A stretch of DNA of 64,000 nucleotides, from positions 94,001 through 158,000 of the forward strand of contig PQAM01000019.1 in the NCBI GenBank assembly GCA_003104975.1, written 5' to 3'. Of this stretch, positions 27,117 to 35,451 are shown in pieces (within the stretch, counting starts at the first letter, position 1; each line of letters begins with the position of its first letter). The DNA comes from Candidatus Methylomirabilota bacterium (GTDB lineage: Bacteria > Methylomirabilota > Methylomirabilia > Methylomirabilales > Methylomirabilaceae). The notes beneath the pieces are model-generated. The model had not been told where the DNA came from and searched no databases. It was given only the letters and a program-made list of their open reading frames with translations. A program made the position numbers and the translations under genes.

Positions 27117-28904
27117 ATGTCGATGCCGCGTCGCAGCCGAGAGGGATCATCCAATACGGGCGCGCCCGCGCCGACCAGGCGCGTCCTGTTGCGACGTCGC
27201 GTCATCATCCTGTTCTGCTCGCTCACGACGGCCCTCGCGGTGGTCTCCGGCCAACTCTTTTCCCTGCAAATTTATCGATATCCGGAGCTGATCAAAGCCG
27301 CGAATAGCCAGACCTGGCGACGAGTCCCGTCGGTCGCCCGACGCGGAACGATTTATGATCGCAACGGTCGGGAGTTGGCGATCAGCCTCTCGACCGCCTC
27401 GATCTTCGTTCGGCCGACCGAGATCGAGGATCCAAAGCGGACCGCCGCGGCACTATCGGCCGCGCTCAGCCTGCCCGTCGAGAAGATCCGTAAACGATTA
27501 CGCTCGAAAAAGTCGCTCATCTATATCAAGCGCGCGGCCTCTTCCGAGGAGGCGGAGGCGGTCACGGGCCTGGCCTTGAAGGGGGTCGGATTCGATATGC
27601 AGAGCAAGCGATTCTATCCGAAGGCGCAACAGGCGGCCCACCTCCTGGGATTTGTGGGGACGGACGATCAGGGGCTGGAGGGATTGGAAGTGCAGTACGA
27701 GCCCTACCTGGCCGGCAAGCGCAAGTGGATTGCGCGCCAACAGGACGCCAAGCGACGACCGATCTTCAGGGAGGAGGCCGGTGAGACGCAGGGTGCGGAT
27801 CTGCACCTGACCATTGATGAGGTGGTCCAATATATCACCGAGCGGGAGCTGGAGGTGGCAGTGACCGAGTCCGGCGCCCTCAGCGGCAGCGCCATTGTCA
27901 TGGATCCGTTCAGCGGCGAGATCCTGGCGCTGGCCAACTACCCGACGTTCGACCCCAATATCTATGGTGAGGCATCGACCTTTGCCCGTCGGAATCGGGC
28001 GATCGTTGATTACTACGAGCCGGGGTCGGCCTTTAAGGCCATCGTCGGTGCGGGCGCGCTGGAGGAGAGGCTGGTGCGGCCGGACGATCGCTTTAATGGT
28101 GAGGGGGGCGCCATCGAGGTGGGCGGGGTGACCATTCGCGACCATGAAAAGTTCGAGAGCCTGACCTTCGCCGAGGTGCTGGCCCACTCCAGCAACGTGG
28201 GGGCGATCAAGGTCGGCCAGCGGTTGGGCAAGAGCCACTACTACGATTACATCAGCGGCTTCGGCTTCGGTACGCTTACCAAGATCGATCTGCCCGGCGA
28301 GACCCCCGGTCTGATCCGGCGTCCGAAGGAATGGTCGGCCCTCTCGCTGGCCTCGCTCTCTATCGGACAGGAGATCTCCGTCACCCCGCTGCAGATGTTG
28401 ACGGCGATGAGCGCTATTGCGAACGGCGGTATTCTGGTGCGGCCGTACGTCGCCAAGTCGATCGTCGCGGCGGACGGCAAGGTGATCCGTGAGAACGAGC
28501 CGACCCAGATCCGGCGCGTGATCTCGGAGAACACCGCGAGAACCCTCGCCGATCTTCTCAGGGGGGTCGTCACGGAAGGGACGGGGAAGGCCGCTGCCGT
28601 AGAAGGATATGAGGTGGCTGGTAAGACCGGAACCTCTCAAAAGATCGATCGGGCCACCGGCCGTTACTCCCGCCAGAAGGTAGTGGCGTCATTCGTGGGG
28701 TTTGTGCCGGTCGAGCGCCCCCAACTGGCCATCATCGTGATCATCGACGAGCCGGCTACCCTCCGCTGGGGCGGATCGATTGCTGCGCCGACGTTTCGAG
28801 AGATCGCGCGTGAATCCCTGAAGCATCTGAGAAGGAGTCCGGTCGTTCAGGAGCCGTTCCCGTTGGCGGAAGGGATTCGTCATGCGGCTTTTCGACTTAA
28901 TTGA
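27117..28904 (+). CDS. ftsI: Division-specific transpeptidase FtsI (PBP3)
   Basis: Class B penicillin-binding protein cross-linking septal peptidoglycan. One N-terminal membrane helix (about 29-49), a dimerisation domain, then the transpeptidase with S304-AFK (active-site SxxK), SSN at 358-360 and KTG at 503-505. 595 residues and no PASTA repeats, so the Gram-negative FtsI type rather than Spo/PBP2x. An AAAGAGG ribosome-binding site precedes ATG 27117. Its 3' end overlaps murE by 23 bases, indicating tight coupling. Confidence 0.95.
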   Translation: MSMPRRSREGSSNTGAPAPTRRVLLRRRVIILFCSLTTALAVVSGQLFSLQIYRYPELIKAANSQTWRRVPSVARRGTIYDRNGRELAISLSTASIFVRPTEIEDPKRTAAALSAALSLPVEKIRKRLRSKKSLIYIKRAASSEEAEAVTGLALKGVGFDMQSKRFYPKAQQAAHLLGFVGTDDQGLEGLEVQYEPYLAGKRKWIARQQDAKRRPIFREEAGETQGADLHLTIDEVVQYITERELEVAVTESGALSGSAIVMDPFSGEILALANYPTFDPNIYGEASTFARRNRAIVDYYEPGSAFKAIVGAGALEERLVRPDDRFNGEGGAIEVGGVTIRDHEKFESLTFAEVLAHSSNVGAIKVGQRLGKSHYYDYISGFGFGTLTKIDLPGETPGLIRRPKEWSALSLASLSIGQEISVTPLQMLTAMSAIANGGILVRPYVAKSIVAADGKVIRENEPTQIRRVISENTARTLADLLRGVVTEGTGKAAAVEGYEVAGKTGTSQKIDRATGRYSRQKVVASFVGFVPVERPQLAIIVIIDEPATLRWGGSIAAPTFREIARESLKHLRRSPVVQEPFPLAEGIRHAAFRLN

Positions 28905-30387
28905 CGGCATCGACTGCCGGGTCCTCCGAGGGCCTATTGATGTAGAGATACGACAGATCCGGTACGATTCCAGACAGGTGGAGCCCGGCGATCTGTTCGT
29001 CTGTATCAGCGGTTTCAGGCGGGACGGTCATGACTTCATGCCGGCCGCCTGGGCGGCCGGCGCCGCGGCGATCCTGGTGGAGCGCCACGATCTGCCGGAG
29101 GCGGCGCTCTGTGGCGGGACGGTGGTCAAGGTGGCGAACGCTCGACAGGGCCTGGCCGTCGCCGCCTGTCGATTCTACGGTCATCCCTCGCGTACACTTA
29201 CCATGATCGGCGTCACCGGCACCAACGGTAAGACCACGACCACCTACCTCGTCGAATCGGTTCTGCGCCGCGCAGGTCATCAGGTCGGATTGATCGGTAC
29301 CATCGGGTACCGTTACAACGACGTGGTGATGGAGGCGGCCAGAACGACACCCGAATCCAGCGATCTGCAGGCGCTTCTCCAACGGATGGTGCATCTGGGC
29401 GCCGACCGCGTGGTCATGGAGGTCTCATCCCACGCCTTGGCGCTCCACCGTGTTGATGGTTGCGAGTTCGACGTGGCGGTGTTTACGAACCTGACGCAGG
29501 ATCATCTCGATTTTCACGGTACCATGGAGGCATACCGGAACGCCAAGCTGTCTCTCTTTGAGGGGTTGGGTGTCGGATCGACAAAAACGGCGGAGAAGGC
29601 GGCGGTGGTCAATCTTGACGATCCAGCCGCGGACCTCTTTCTCCGGGCGACACGGGCCCGACGCCTGACCTACAGCGTCGAGCGATCGGCCGATCTGTCG
29701 GCCACCGATATCGACATGGGGCCGGACGGCATCCGGTGTCGACTGCAGACACCGTGGGGCGCCACAGAGGTCTGCTCGCCGCTGCTTGGACGCTATAACC
29801 TGTCCAATATTCTGGCGGCTGCGGCCACCGGCCTGCATTTGGGTGCGGATCTCTCGACGATGGCGGACGGGATCGCCGCACTCCGCCATGTCCCGGGTCG
29901 GTGTGAACGGGTCGAGGCCGGACAGGCGTTCAGCGTTATGGTCGATTACGCGCATACCCCTGACGCGCTGCGACGTGTCCTCCGCATGGCACGGCAATGC
30001 TGTCCGGGACGCCTGATCGTTCTATTCGGGTGTGGTGGTGAACGGGATCGGGGGAAGCGGCCGCTCATGGGAGCGGCGGCGCTGGAACTGGCCGATTTTA
30101 CGGTCATCACCTCCGATAATCCCCGCGGCGAGGACCCTCATCAGATCATCGACGAGGTCGAGAGTGGGGCCAAAAAGGTGTGGGGTCAGGGTAAGGGCTA
30201 TGTTACAATTTTAGATCGAGGGATGGCCATTCGTGAGGCCCTCTCGCTGGCGGGTCGCGGCGACATGGTGGTGATCGCGGGGAAGGGCCACGAGACATAC
30301 CAGATTCTTCACGATCGGACGATCCCGTTTGATGACCGACTGGTGGCTCAAGAGGCGCTCCACGAATTAGGGTTTTCCGGAGAGTAA
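28882..30387 (+). CDS. murE: UDP-MurNAc-L-Ala-D-Glu:meso-DAP ligase
   Basis: Adds meso-DAP to the peptidoglycan precursor. Mur ligase with P-loop GVTGTNGKTTTT near residues 110-121, TPESSDLQ, a carbamylated-Lys region and the specificity motif DNPRGEDP (D412 onward), whose Arg marks meso-DAP rather than lysine enzymes. This agrees with the complete DAP pathway upstream. 501 residues. It starts inside the ftsI 3' end. The downstream spacer is an inverted heptamer array. Confidence 0.96.
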   Translation: MRLFDLIDGIDCRVLRGPIDVEIRQIRYDSRQVEPGDLFVCISGFRRDGHDFMPAAWAAGAAAILVERHDLPEAALCGGTVVKVANARQGLAVAACRFYGHPSRTLTMIGVTGTNGKTTTTYLVESVLRRAGHQVGLIGTIGYRYNDVVMEAARTTPESSDLQALLQRMVHLGADRVVMEVSSHALALHRVDGCEFDVAVFTNLTQDHLDFHGTMEAYRNAKLSLFEGLGVGSTKTAEKAAVVNLDDPAADLFLRATRARRLTYSVERSADLSATDIDMGPDGIRCRLQTPWGATEVCSPLLGRYNLSNILAAAATGLHLGADLSTMADGIAALRHVPGRCERVEAGQAFSVMVDYAHTPDALRRVLRMARQCCPGRLIVLFGCGGERDRGKRPLMGAAALELADFTVITSDNPRGEDPHQIIDEVESGAKKVWGQGKGYVTILDRGMAIREALSLAGRGDMVVIAGKGHETYQILHDRTIPFDDRLVAQEALHELGFSGE

Positions 30388-30390
30388 AAA

Positions 30391-30470
30391 GGGTAGAGGG
30401 TGTAGCGTGGAGGGTATAGAAAAAAAACAGCAGCACCATCTCCTACCCCCTACCCCCTACCCCCCATACC
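30391..30470 (+). repeat. Inverted heptamer array GGGTAGA ... (CTACCCC)3
   Basis: The left arm GGGTAGA, GGGTGTA, GCGTGGA, GGGTATA (30391-30418) is followed by an A-run. The right arm is three perfect CTACCCC units plus CCATACC (30443-30470). The arms are complementary and fill the whole murE-hydrolase spacer; as RNA this would form a strong stem. Confidence 0.85.
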
Positions 30471-30488
30471 CTGTTCTGTGGTGCTGGC

Positions 30489-31256
30489 GTGCTGATCCGT
30501 GTCGGTGACCTGGATACCCATTTCACCGTGTGGGGAGAAGGGAGGCCGGTACTGCTCCTGCATGGATGGGGTATGTCAGGCGAGTCGTTAAGTCCGATTG
30601 CCAAGACGTTGGGGGATCGATTCCGGGTCTACGCGCTTGATCTGCCGGGTTTTGGCTGGACCCCGGCCGCTTCCACCACGTGGGGGACATGGGAGTATGC
30701 GTCCTATGTCGAGGCATTTATGGACCGCGTCGGTATCCCGAAGGCGGGCTTGATCGGCCACTCATTTGGAGGCCGGATCGCACTGGTCCTGGCTGCTCAA
30801 CGGCCCGGCAGAATCACGGACCTGGTTCTGGTGGGCAGCGCGGGAATTCGCCCGACGCGAGGGTTACGGTATCACATCAAGGTCGGCGCCGTGAAGCTGG
30901 CGAAGCGATGCTTTTCGATCCCCCTCTGGGGAAGGTTGGGGGAGCGGATCATCGCCGGAATCTATGGACGGATAGGGTCGCGGGACTATCGGAACGCCGG
31001 GCCCATGCGCGCCACGCTGGTAAAGGTTGTGGCTGAAGATCTTCGTGACATGCTGTCGTCCATTCGCGTCCCAACCCTGATCATCTGGGGCGATAAAGAT
31101 CAAGAGGTCCCGTTCTCGTCGATGCAGATCATGGCGCGCGGGATCCAGGGTTCGCGGTTGGAGGTATTTGAGGGGGCCGGCCATTTCCCGTTTGTCGACA
31201 GGCCGGACCGGTTTGGTCGGGTGGTGAGGGAGTTTCTGTGTCGGGAGCGTGGGTGA
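30489..31256 (+). CDS. Alpha/beta hydrolase embedded in the mur cluster
   Basis: Alpha/beta-hydrolase-fold enzyme with the oxyanion segment LLLHGWGMS, nucleophile S92 in GHSFGG, acid in WGDKDQEVPF and catalytic His in GAGHFPF. 255 residues, no signal peptide, so cytoplasmic. Start is GTG 30489. The 3' end overlaps the MurF-like gene by 19 bases, so the two are translationally linked. The substrate is unknown. It is not a standard dcw member; its placement between murE and murF suggests a lipid- or peptidoglycan-precursor-related esterase or amidase, purely from context. Confidence 0.88.
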   Translation: MLIRVGDLDTHFTVWGEGRPVLLLHGWGMSGESLSPIAKTLGDRFRVYALDLPGFGWTPAASTTWGTWEYASYVEAFMDRVGIPKAGLIGHSFGGRIALVLAAQRPGRITDLVLVGSAGIRPTRGLRYHIKVGAVKLAKRCFSIPLWGRLGERIIAGIYGRIGSRDYRNAGPMRATLVKVVAEDLRDMLSSIRVPTLIIWGDKDQEVPFSSMQIMARGIQGSRLEVFEGAGHFPFVDRPDRFGRVVREFLCRERG

Positions 31257-32935
31257 AAAGGTTGGATGGCGTGCTCGGCTCTTCGCTTGCGGGCCGGTCC
31301 GTCACCGGAGCGCTGCCGTATGCGGCGGTCGTTATGGCGCGCCACCTGGATCTGATCTATGTCACCCAGTTGGAGCGGTACAACAGCATGCGCCTGCGTG
31401 GCTGGATTGCCAGGCATTGGGGCATCATCCTGGACGGCCGCGGGATGCTTGTCCAGGCGGCGGTTCTGGGAACCGGACTCCTCCTGGCGTGGTTACCTAT
31501 TCCGCTTCCCGGTATTGCGTTTTACATGATGTGGCTGATCGCCGGGATTCGGCTTGCGGCCGGATATTCATCACTTCAGGTCAGTCAGCGGCTGCAGTGG
31601 ACGCCCCGAGCCGTGCGTCTGGCGGCGATCACGGGCGTTTTGGCGGCGGCGGCCATCCTGGTCGTGACGTGGCTGATCGACGCCCTGCTGTCTTCGCTGA
31701 TGACGGTTCCCCTTGCGTTTCGTATCGGCATCGGCCTGGCTGCCGGCCTGCTTGTCGCGTCCGAGGTTGCCGCGGGGACGGTTCTCACGGCCAATCTGAG
31801 CCTCGCTCCGTATGAGCGGGCGATCAATCGGCGCTTCTATACGCTGGCGACGGCGCGGATGCACCGGTATCCCGGCGAGGTGATCGGGATTACGGGGAGC
31901 TACGGGAAGACGACGACCAAGTTTATCGCCGCTGCCCTGCTGCAGAGGCGCTACCCGGTCTTCAAGACGCCGGATGGGGTGAATACCACCATGGGCATCG
32001 TGCGGATCGTCCGCGAGGCGTTGCAGGATGATCACCGGTTCTTCGTTGTCGAGGTGGCGGCCTACGGTCCCGGCGAGATCAAGGAGGTGTGCGAGATCTT
32101 ACACCCGCAGATCGGGATCCTTACGGCGGTCGGGGTTCAGCACCTCGAGCGGTTCGGGACGCCGGAGCGGATCGCCGAGGCGAAGTATGAACTGATCGCG
32201 TCGCTGCCGCCCGATGGACTGGCGATCATCAACGCCGACGATCCGGTTTGTCTGCGATTGGCCGAACGCGCCAGACAGGAGGGGCGGCGGGTACTCCTGT
32301 ACGGGATCGGCGAGGACGAGCGGGCGCTGGGTGTCCGGGGGAAGGATGTCAAGCTTTCCAGTAAGGGTTCCGCCTTTCGCGTCCAGACCGGGCAGGGCGT
32401 CGCCATGTTTGAGACTAGGCTGCTGGGGAGTTGGAATATCAGCAACATCCTGGGGGCAACGGCGGCGGCGCTGGAGTGCGGCGTGCCGTTGGAGGCAATT
32501 GCCGACGACGTAAGAACGCTTACGCCGGCCCCGAAGCGTCTGGAGCTTCGGGAAGAGGGCGGGGTGATTAAACTGATCGATGTCGCCAACGCCAACCCAC
32601 GCGGGGCGCAGATGGCCCTGGAGGTCCTCAGCCAGTTTCAGGGAGGCTCGAAGATCCTGATTACGCCGGGCATGGTGGAACTGGGCCAGATCGAGGCGGA
32701 GGAGAATCGGCAATTGGGGCGGGCGGCGGCTGCGATCTGTGATTACGTGGTGTTGGTCGGGCCGCAGCAGACCCAACCGCTGCGGGAAGGACTGCGCGAG
32801 GCCGGGTTTGCCGGCAGTCGGGTGCTCGTGGCCCGGCACACCGGCGAGGTGGCCGACTGCCTCAAGGCGATCGTTCGCGAGGGGGACATCCTGTTGTACG
32901 AAAACCGGTTGCCGGATACCTACCTGGAACGATAA
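31238..32935 (+). CDS. Membrane-anchored MurF-like ligase
   Basis: Predicted to add D-Ala-D-Ala to UDP-MurNAc-tripeptide. The 565 residues split in two. 1-200 is a hydrophobic region with about four membrane segments (~71-88, 91-109, 126-146, 163-184). From ~205 comes a Mur ligase centre with P-loop GITGSYGKTTTK (218-229), VNTTMG, then VVEVAAYGPGEIKEV, NADDP and a C-terminal domain with VANANPRGAQMALE. The usual MurF N-terminal substrate-binding domain is not recognisable; the membrane region stands in its place. It is the only MurF candidate here, in the normal position before ddl and mraY. Start GTG 31238 overlaps the hydrolase. Confidence 0.85.
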   Translation: MSGAWVKRLDGVLGSSLAGRSVTGALPYAAVVMARHLDLIYVTQLERYNSMRLRGWIARHWGIILDGRGMLVQAAVLGTGLLLAWLPIPLPGIAFYMMWLIAGIRLAAGYSSLQVSQRLQWTPRAVRLAAITGVLAAAAILVVTWLIDALLSSLMTVPLAFRIGIGLAAGLLVASEVAAGTVLTANLSLAPYERAINRRFYTLATARMHRYPGEVIGITGSYGKTTTKFIAAALLQRRYPVFKTPDGVNTTMGIVRIVREALQDDHRFFVVEVAAYGPGEIKEVCEILHPQIGILTAVGVQHLERFGTPERIAEAKYELIASLPPDGLAIINADDPVCLRLAERARQEGRRVLLYGIGEDERALGVRGKDVKLSSKGSAFRVQTGQGVAMFETRLLGSWNISNILGATAAALECGVPLEAIADDVRTLTPAPKRLELREEGGVIKLIDVANANPRGAQMALEVLSQFQGGSKILITPGMVELGQIEAEENRQLGRAAAAICDYVVLVGPQQTQPLREGLREAGFAGSRVLVARHTGEVADCLKAIVREGDILLYENRLPDTYLER

Positions 32936-32940
32936 AGACA

Positions 32941-32961
32941 GGGTATAGGGTGTTGGGTGTA
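32941..32961 (+). repeat. Heptamer array (GGGTNTA)3
   Basis: GGGTATA, GGGTGTT and GGGTGTA in tandem fill most of the 36-base spacer between the MurF-like gene and ddl. Confidence 0.8.
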
Positions 32962-32971
32962 AGGGATCTGA

Positions 32972-34288
32972 ATGATGAGTAGCGCATTGACACGCATAGG
33001 GTTGATCTTCGGGAGCCGCTCGGTAGAGCGCGAGGTCTCGATCATGACCGCCGGCAAGGTCTATGAGGTCCTGCTCTCGCTGCAGGACCGGTTCGAGACG
33101 CTGCCGATCTTTCTCACGGGTGAGGGGACGTGGCTGACCGGTGAGGCGGTTCGGGACCTGTTGACGATCGATGCCGAGATACGAAGGCTGGCGGAACGGG
33201 GCGCTGCGGCGGGACCGGATGAACGGGCACGGCTTGATGCCGAAAAACTCAGGCTGAATCGCGAGCGATATGCGCCCCAGCTTGAGAACCTGGATCGGGG
33301 CCAGAACGCCACAGGGGTCGAGCCGCTCTTCCTGGCGCCCGATCCGTCGGTCGGCGGGTTGATGTCGCAGCAGGAGCGCAAAGGTTGGCTGCGGAAAGCG
33401 GCCCAACACCCCACCATCGACCTGGCCTTTCCGGTCATCCATGGGACGCACGGCGAAGACGGAACGATTCAGGGCCTGTGTGAATTGGCCGATCTGCCGT
33501 ATGTTGGGACCGGGGTCGCCGCCTCTGCGGTTGGCATGGATAAGATCATCTCCAAGCTCGTCTTCCAGGGCGCAGGTCTTCCGGTGGTAGAGGGGGTCGG
33601 CGTGACCCGGCGTGAGCTGTTGGAGGATGAGGCGGCCGTTGTACGGACGCTTGAAGGCAGGCTGGGTTACCCGGTCGTTGTCAAGCCGGCGGTTGCCGGG
33701 TCCAGCGTCGGGATCGGTGTGGCGCACGATACGACCGAACTGCTGAACCTGACGAAGCGCGCGATGCGCTTCAGCCGGCGCATCCTGGTCGAGCGGGCCG
33801 TTCAGCAGCGGATCGAGGTGCAGTGCGGCGTCCTTGGCAATCATGCGCTGACCGTCTCGGCGTGTGAGGAACTGATCGGTTCGGGTGAGGTCGTTGCCTA
33901 TCGGGACAAATACCCGGAGGACAAAAAGCCGGGGAGCGCGGACCTGGCGCCGAGCATCATCCCGGCCAGGATTCCGCAGACGCTGTCGGATGAGATCCGA
34001 TCGATGGCGGCAGCCGCCTTTCGGTCGATTGATGCGCGCGGGATCTCCCGGGTCGATTTCCTCATCGACTCGGTCACGATGAAGCCGTACGTCAACGAGG
34101 TCAATACCATGCCGGGGTCGCTGTCGCTTACCCTCTGGGAGCAAAGCGGGGTAAAGCCTGCCGAGTTGATCGTTCGCCTGGTGGAATTAGCGCTGGAGGC
34201 CCATCGCGACAAGCGCTCGACCCAGTTCACATCAACAGAGGGCAAGGCGTTGGTGGACCGGCGCCATCTGGTGACGCCCGGCAAATAA
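32972..34288 (+). CDS. ddl: D-alanine:D-alanine ligase
   Basis: ATP-grasp enzyme making D-Ala-D-Ala for the MurF step. N-terminal LIFGSRSVEREVSIMTA, then FPVIHGTHGEDGTIQG, Lys-containing VVVKPAVAGSSVGIG and the metal-binding VNEVNTMPGSLSLTLWE near the end. At 438 residues it is longer than the usual 310-370. The extra ~70 residues lie between the N-terminal region and FPVIHGT (a charged segment around 60-135), and a short tail follows. ATG 32972 or 32975 could start it. Its place between murF and mraY is unusual but functionally sensible. Confidence 0.94.
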   Translation: MMSSALTRIGLIFGSRSVEREVSIMTAGKVYEVLLSLQDRFETLPIFLTGEGTWLTGEAVRDLLTIDAEIRRLAERGAAAGPDERARLDAEKLRLNRERYAPQLENLDRGQNATGVEPLFLAPDPSVGGLMSQQERKGWLRKAAQHPTIDLAFPVIHGTHGEDGTIQGLCELADLPYVGTGVAASAVGMDKIISKLVFQGAGLPVVEGVGVTRRELLEDEAAVVRTLEGRLGYPVVVKPAVAGSSVGIGVAHDTTELLNLTKRAMRFSRRILVERAVQQRIEVQCGVLGNHALTVSACEELIGSGEVVAYRDKYPEDKKPGSADLAPSIIPARIPQTLSDEIRSMAAAAFRSIDARGISRVDFLIDSVTMKPYVNEVNTMPGSLSLTLWEQSGVKPAELIVRLVELALEAHRDKRSTQFTSTEGKALVDRRHLVTPGK

Positions 34289-34299
34289 AGTAGAAGATA

Positions 34300-34361
34300 G
34301 GGTGTTGGGTGTGGGGTGTTGAGGGAAAGGATTACGCGTAAGGTGGAGGGTGTAGGGTAAG
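34300..34361 (+). repeat. Two heptamer arrays (GGGTGTN) before mraY
   Basis: GGGTGTT, GGGTGTG, GGGTGTT (34300-34320) and, after ~20 bases, AGGTGGA, GGGTGTA, GGGTAAG (34341-34361). Together they fill nearly the entire ddl-mraY spacer, the second ending 6 bases before the mraY ATG. Confidence 0.8.
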
Positions 34362-34367
34362 GATTGA

Positions 34368-35450
34368 ATGCTGTATCATTTATTGTTCCCATGGCACGAG
34401 AGCTTCACGATTTTCAATGTCTTCCGGTATGTGACCTTCCGTACGGCCGGGGCTATCCTGACCGCGTTGCTGATCAGCCTGCTGATGGGGCCGGCGTTGA
34501 TCCGCCGGCTGCAGCAGTTGCAGATCGGCCAGAGCATCAGGGACGACGGGCCGGCGGGTCATCTGCAGAAGGCCGGGACACCCACCATGGGCGGCCTCCT
34601 GATCCTGGCCTCCATCCTTGTTGCGACGTTGCTCTGGGCCAATCTGGCCAACCGGTTTGTCTGGCTTGCGCTGTTCAGCACGCTCTGGATGGGGACCGTA
34701 GGATTTGTCGACGACTATCGGAAGGTGGTGGCCAAGAACAGCAAGGGGCTCTCGGCCAAAGCGAAACTGTTGTGGCAGATCGTGCCCAGTATGCTGGTCG
34801 GTCTGGTGCTGTATATCAGCCCTGTCGACGACTCCACCACCAGACTGGCCATCCCCTTCTTTAAGCGCTGGATGCCCGATCTGGGGTGGGGATATGTCCT
34901 GTTCGTGACGCTGGTGATTGTCGGCGCGTCGAATGCGGTAAACCTGACCGACGGCCTGGATGGATTGGCCATCGGCCCGGTCCTGATCTCCGCGGCGGCG
35001 TATACGGTTCTGGCCTATATTGCGGGCCATGCCAACATCGCTCATTACTTGCAGGTGGTCTTCGTGCGGGGGAGTTCGGAGTTGACGGTCTTTGGCGGCG
35101 CCATCGTCGGGGCTAGCCTGGGGTTCCTCTGGTACAACACCTATCCTGCGCAGCTCTTTATGGGCGACACCGGCTCGCTGGCGCTGGGGGCCGCGGTGGC
35201 CACGCTCGCCGTCCTGGTCAAGAGCGAATTGCTGCTGCTGATCGTCGGCGGGGTGTTTGTCGCGGAGGCGGTCTCGGTGATCCTGCAGGTCTTTTCCTAC
35301 CGGACGACCGGCCGACGGGTCTTCCGGATGGCGCCGATCCATCACCACTACGAGTTGAACGGGATGGCGGAGCCGAAGATCATTGTTCGGTTCTGGATCA
35401 TCTCCTTTATCCTGGCCCTGCTCTCGCTCACGACGTTGAAGTTGAGGTGA
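34368..35450 (+). CDS. mraY: Phospho-N-acetylmuramoyl-pentapeptide transferase
   Basis: Integral membrane enzyme forming lipid I from UDP-MurNAc-pentapeptide and undecaprenyl phosphate. About ten membrane segments. Active-site signatures: FVDDYRKVV with its Asp pair, [15 protein letters not shown], and [11 protein letters not shown], followed by the HHHYELNGM-type C-terminal HIHHHYEL motif ([10 protein letters not shown]). 360 residues, normal. No strong ribosome-binding site precedes ATG 34368; GGGTAAGG from the heptamer array lies about 10 bases upstream and may serve as one. murD follows after 1 base. Confidence 0.97.
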   Translation: MLYHLLFPWHESFTIFNVFRYVTFRTAGAILTALLISLLMGPALIRRLQQLQIGQSIRDDGPAGHLQKAGTPTMGGLLILASILVATLLWANLANRFVWLALFSTLWMGTVGFVDDYRKVVAKNSKGLSAKAKLLWQIVPSMLVGLVLYISPVDDSTTRLAIPFFKRWMPDLGWGYVLFVTLVIVGASNAVNLTDGLDGLAIGPVLISAAAYTVLAYIAGHANIAHYLQVVFVRGSSELTVFGGAIVGASLGFLWYNTYPAQLFMGDTGSLALGAAVATLAVLVKSELLLLIVGGVFVAEAVSVILQVFSYRTTGRRVFRMAPIHHHYELNGMAEPKIIVRFWIISFILALLSLTTLKLR

Positions 35451-35451
35451 C

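Noticed and set aside
32099-34144. 681-codon open frame antisense to the MurF-like gene and ddl
   Set aside because: Shadow of high-GC coding DNA, spanning two real genes and their spacer; no domain.
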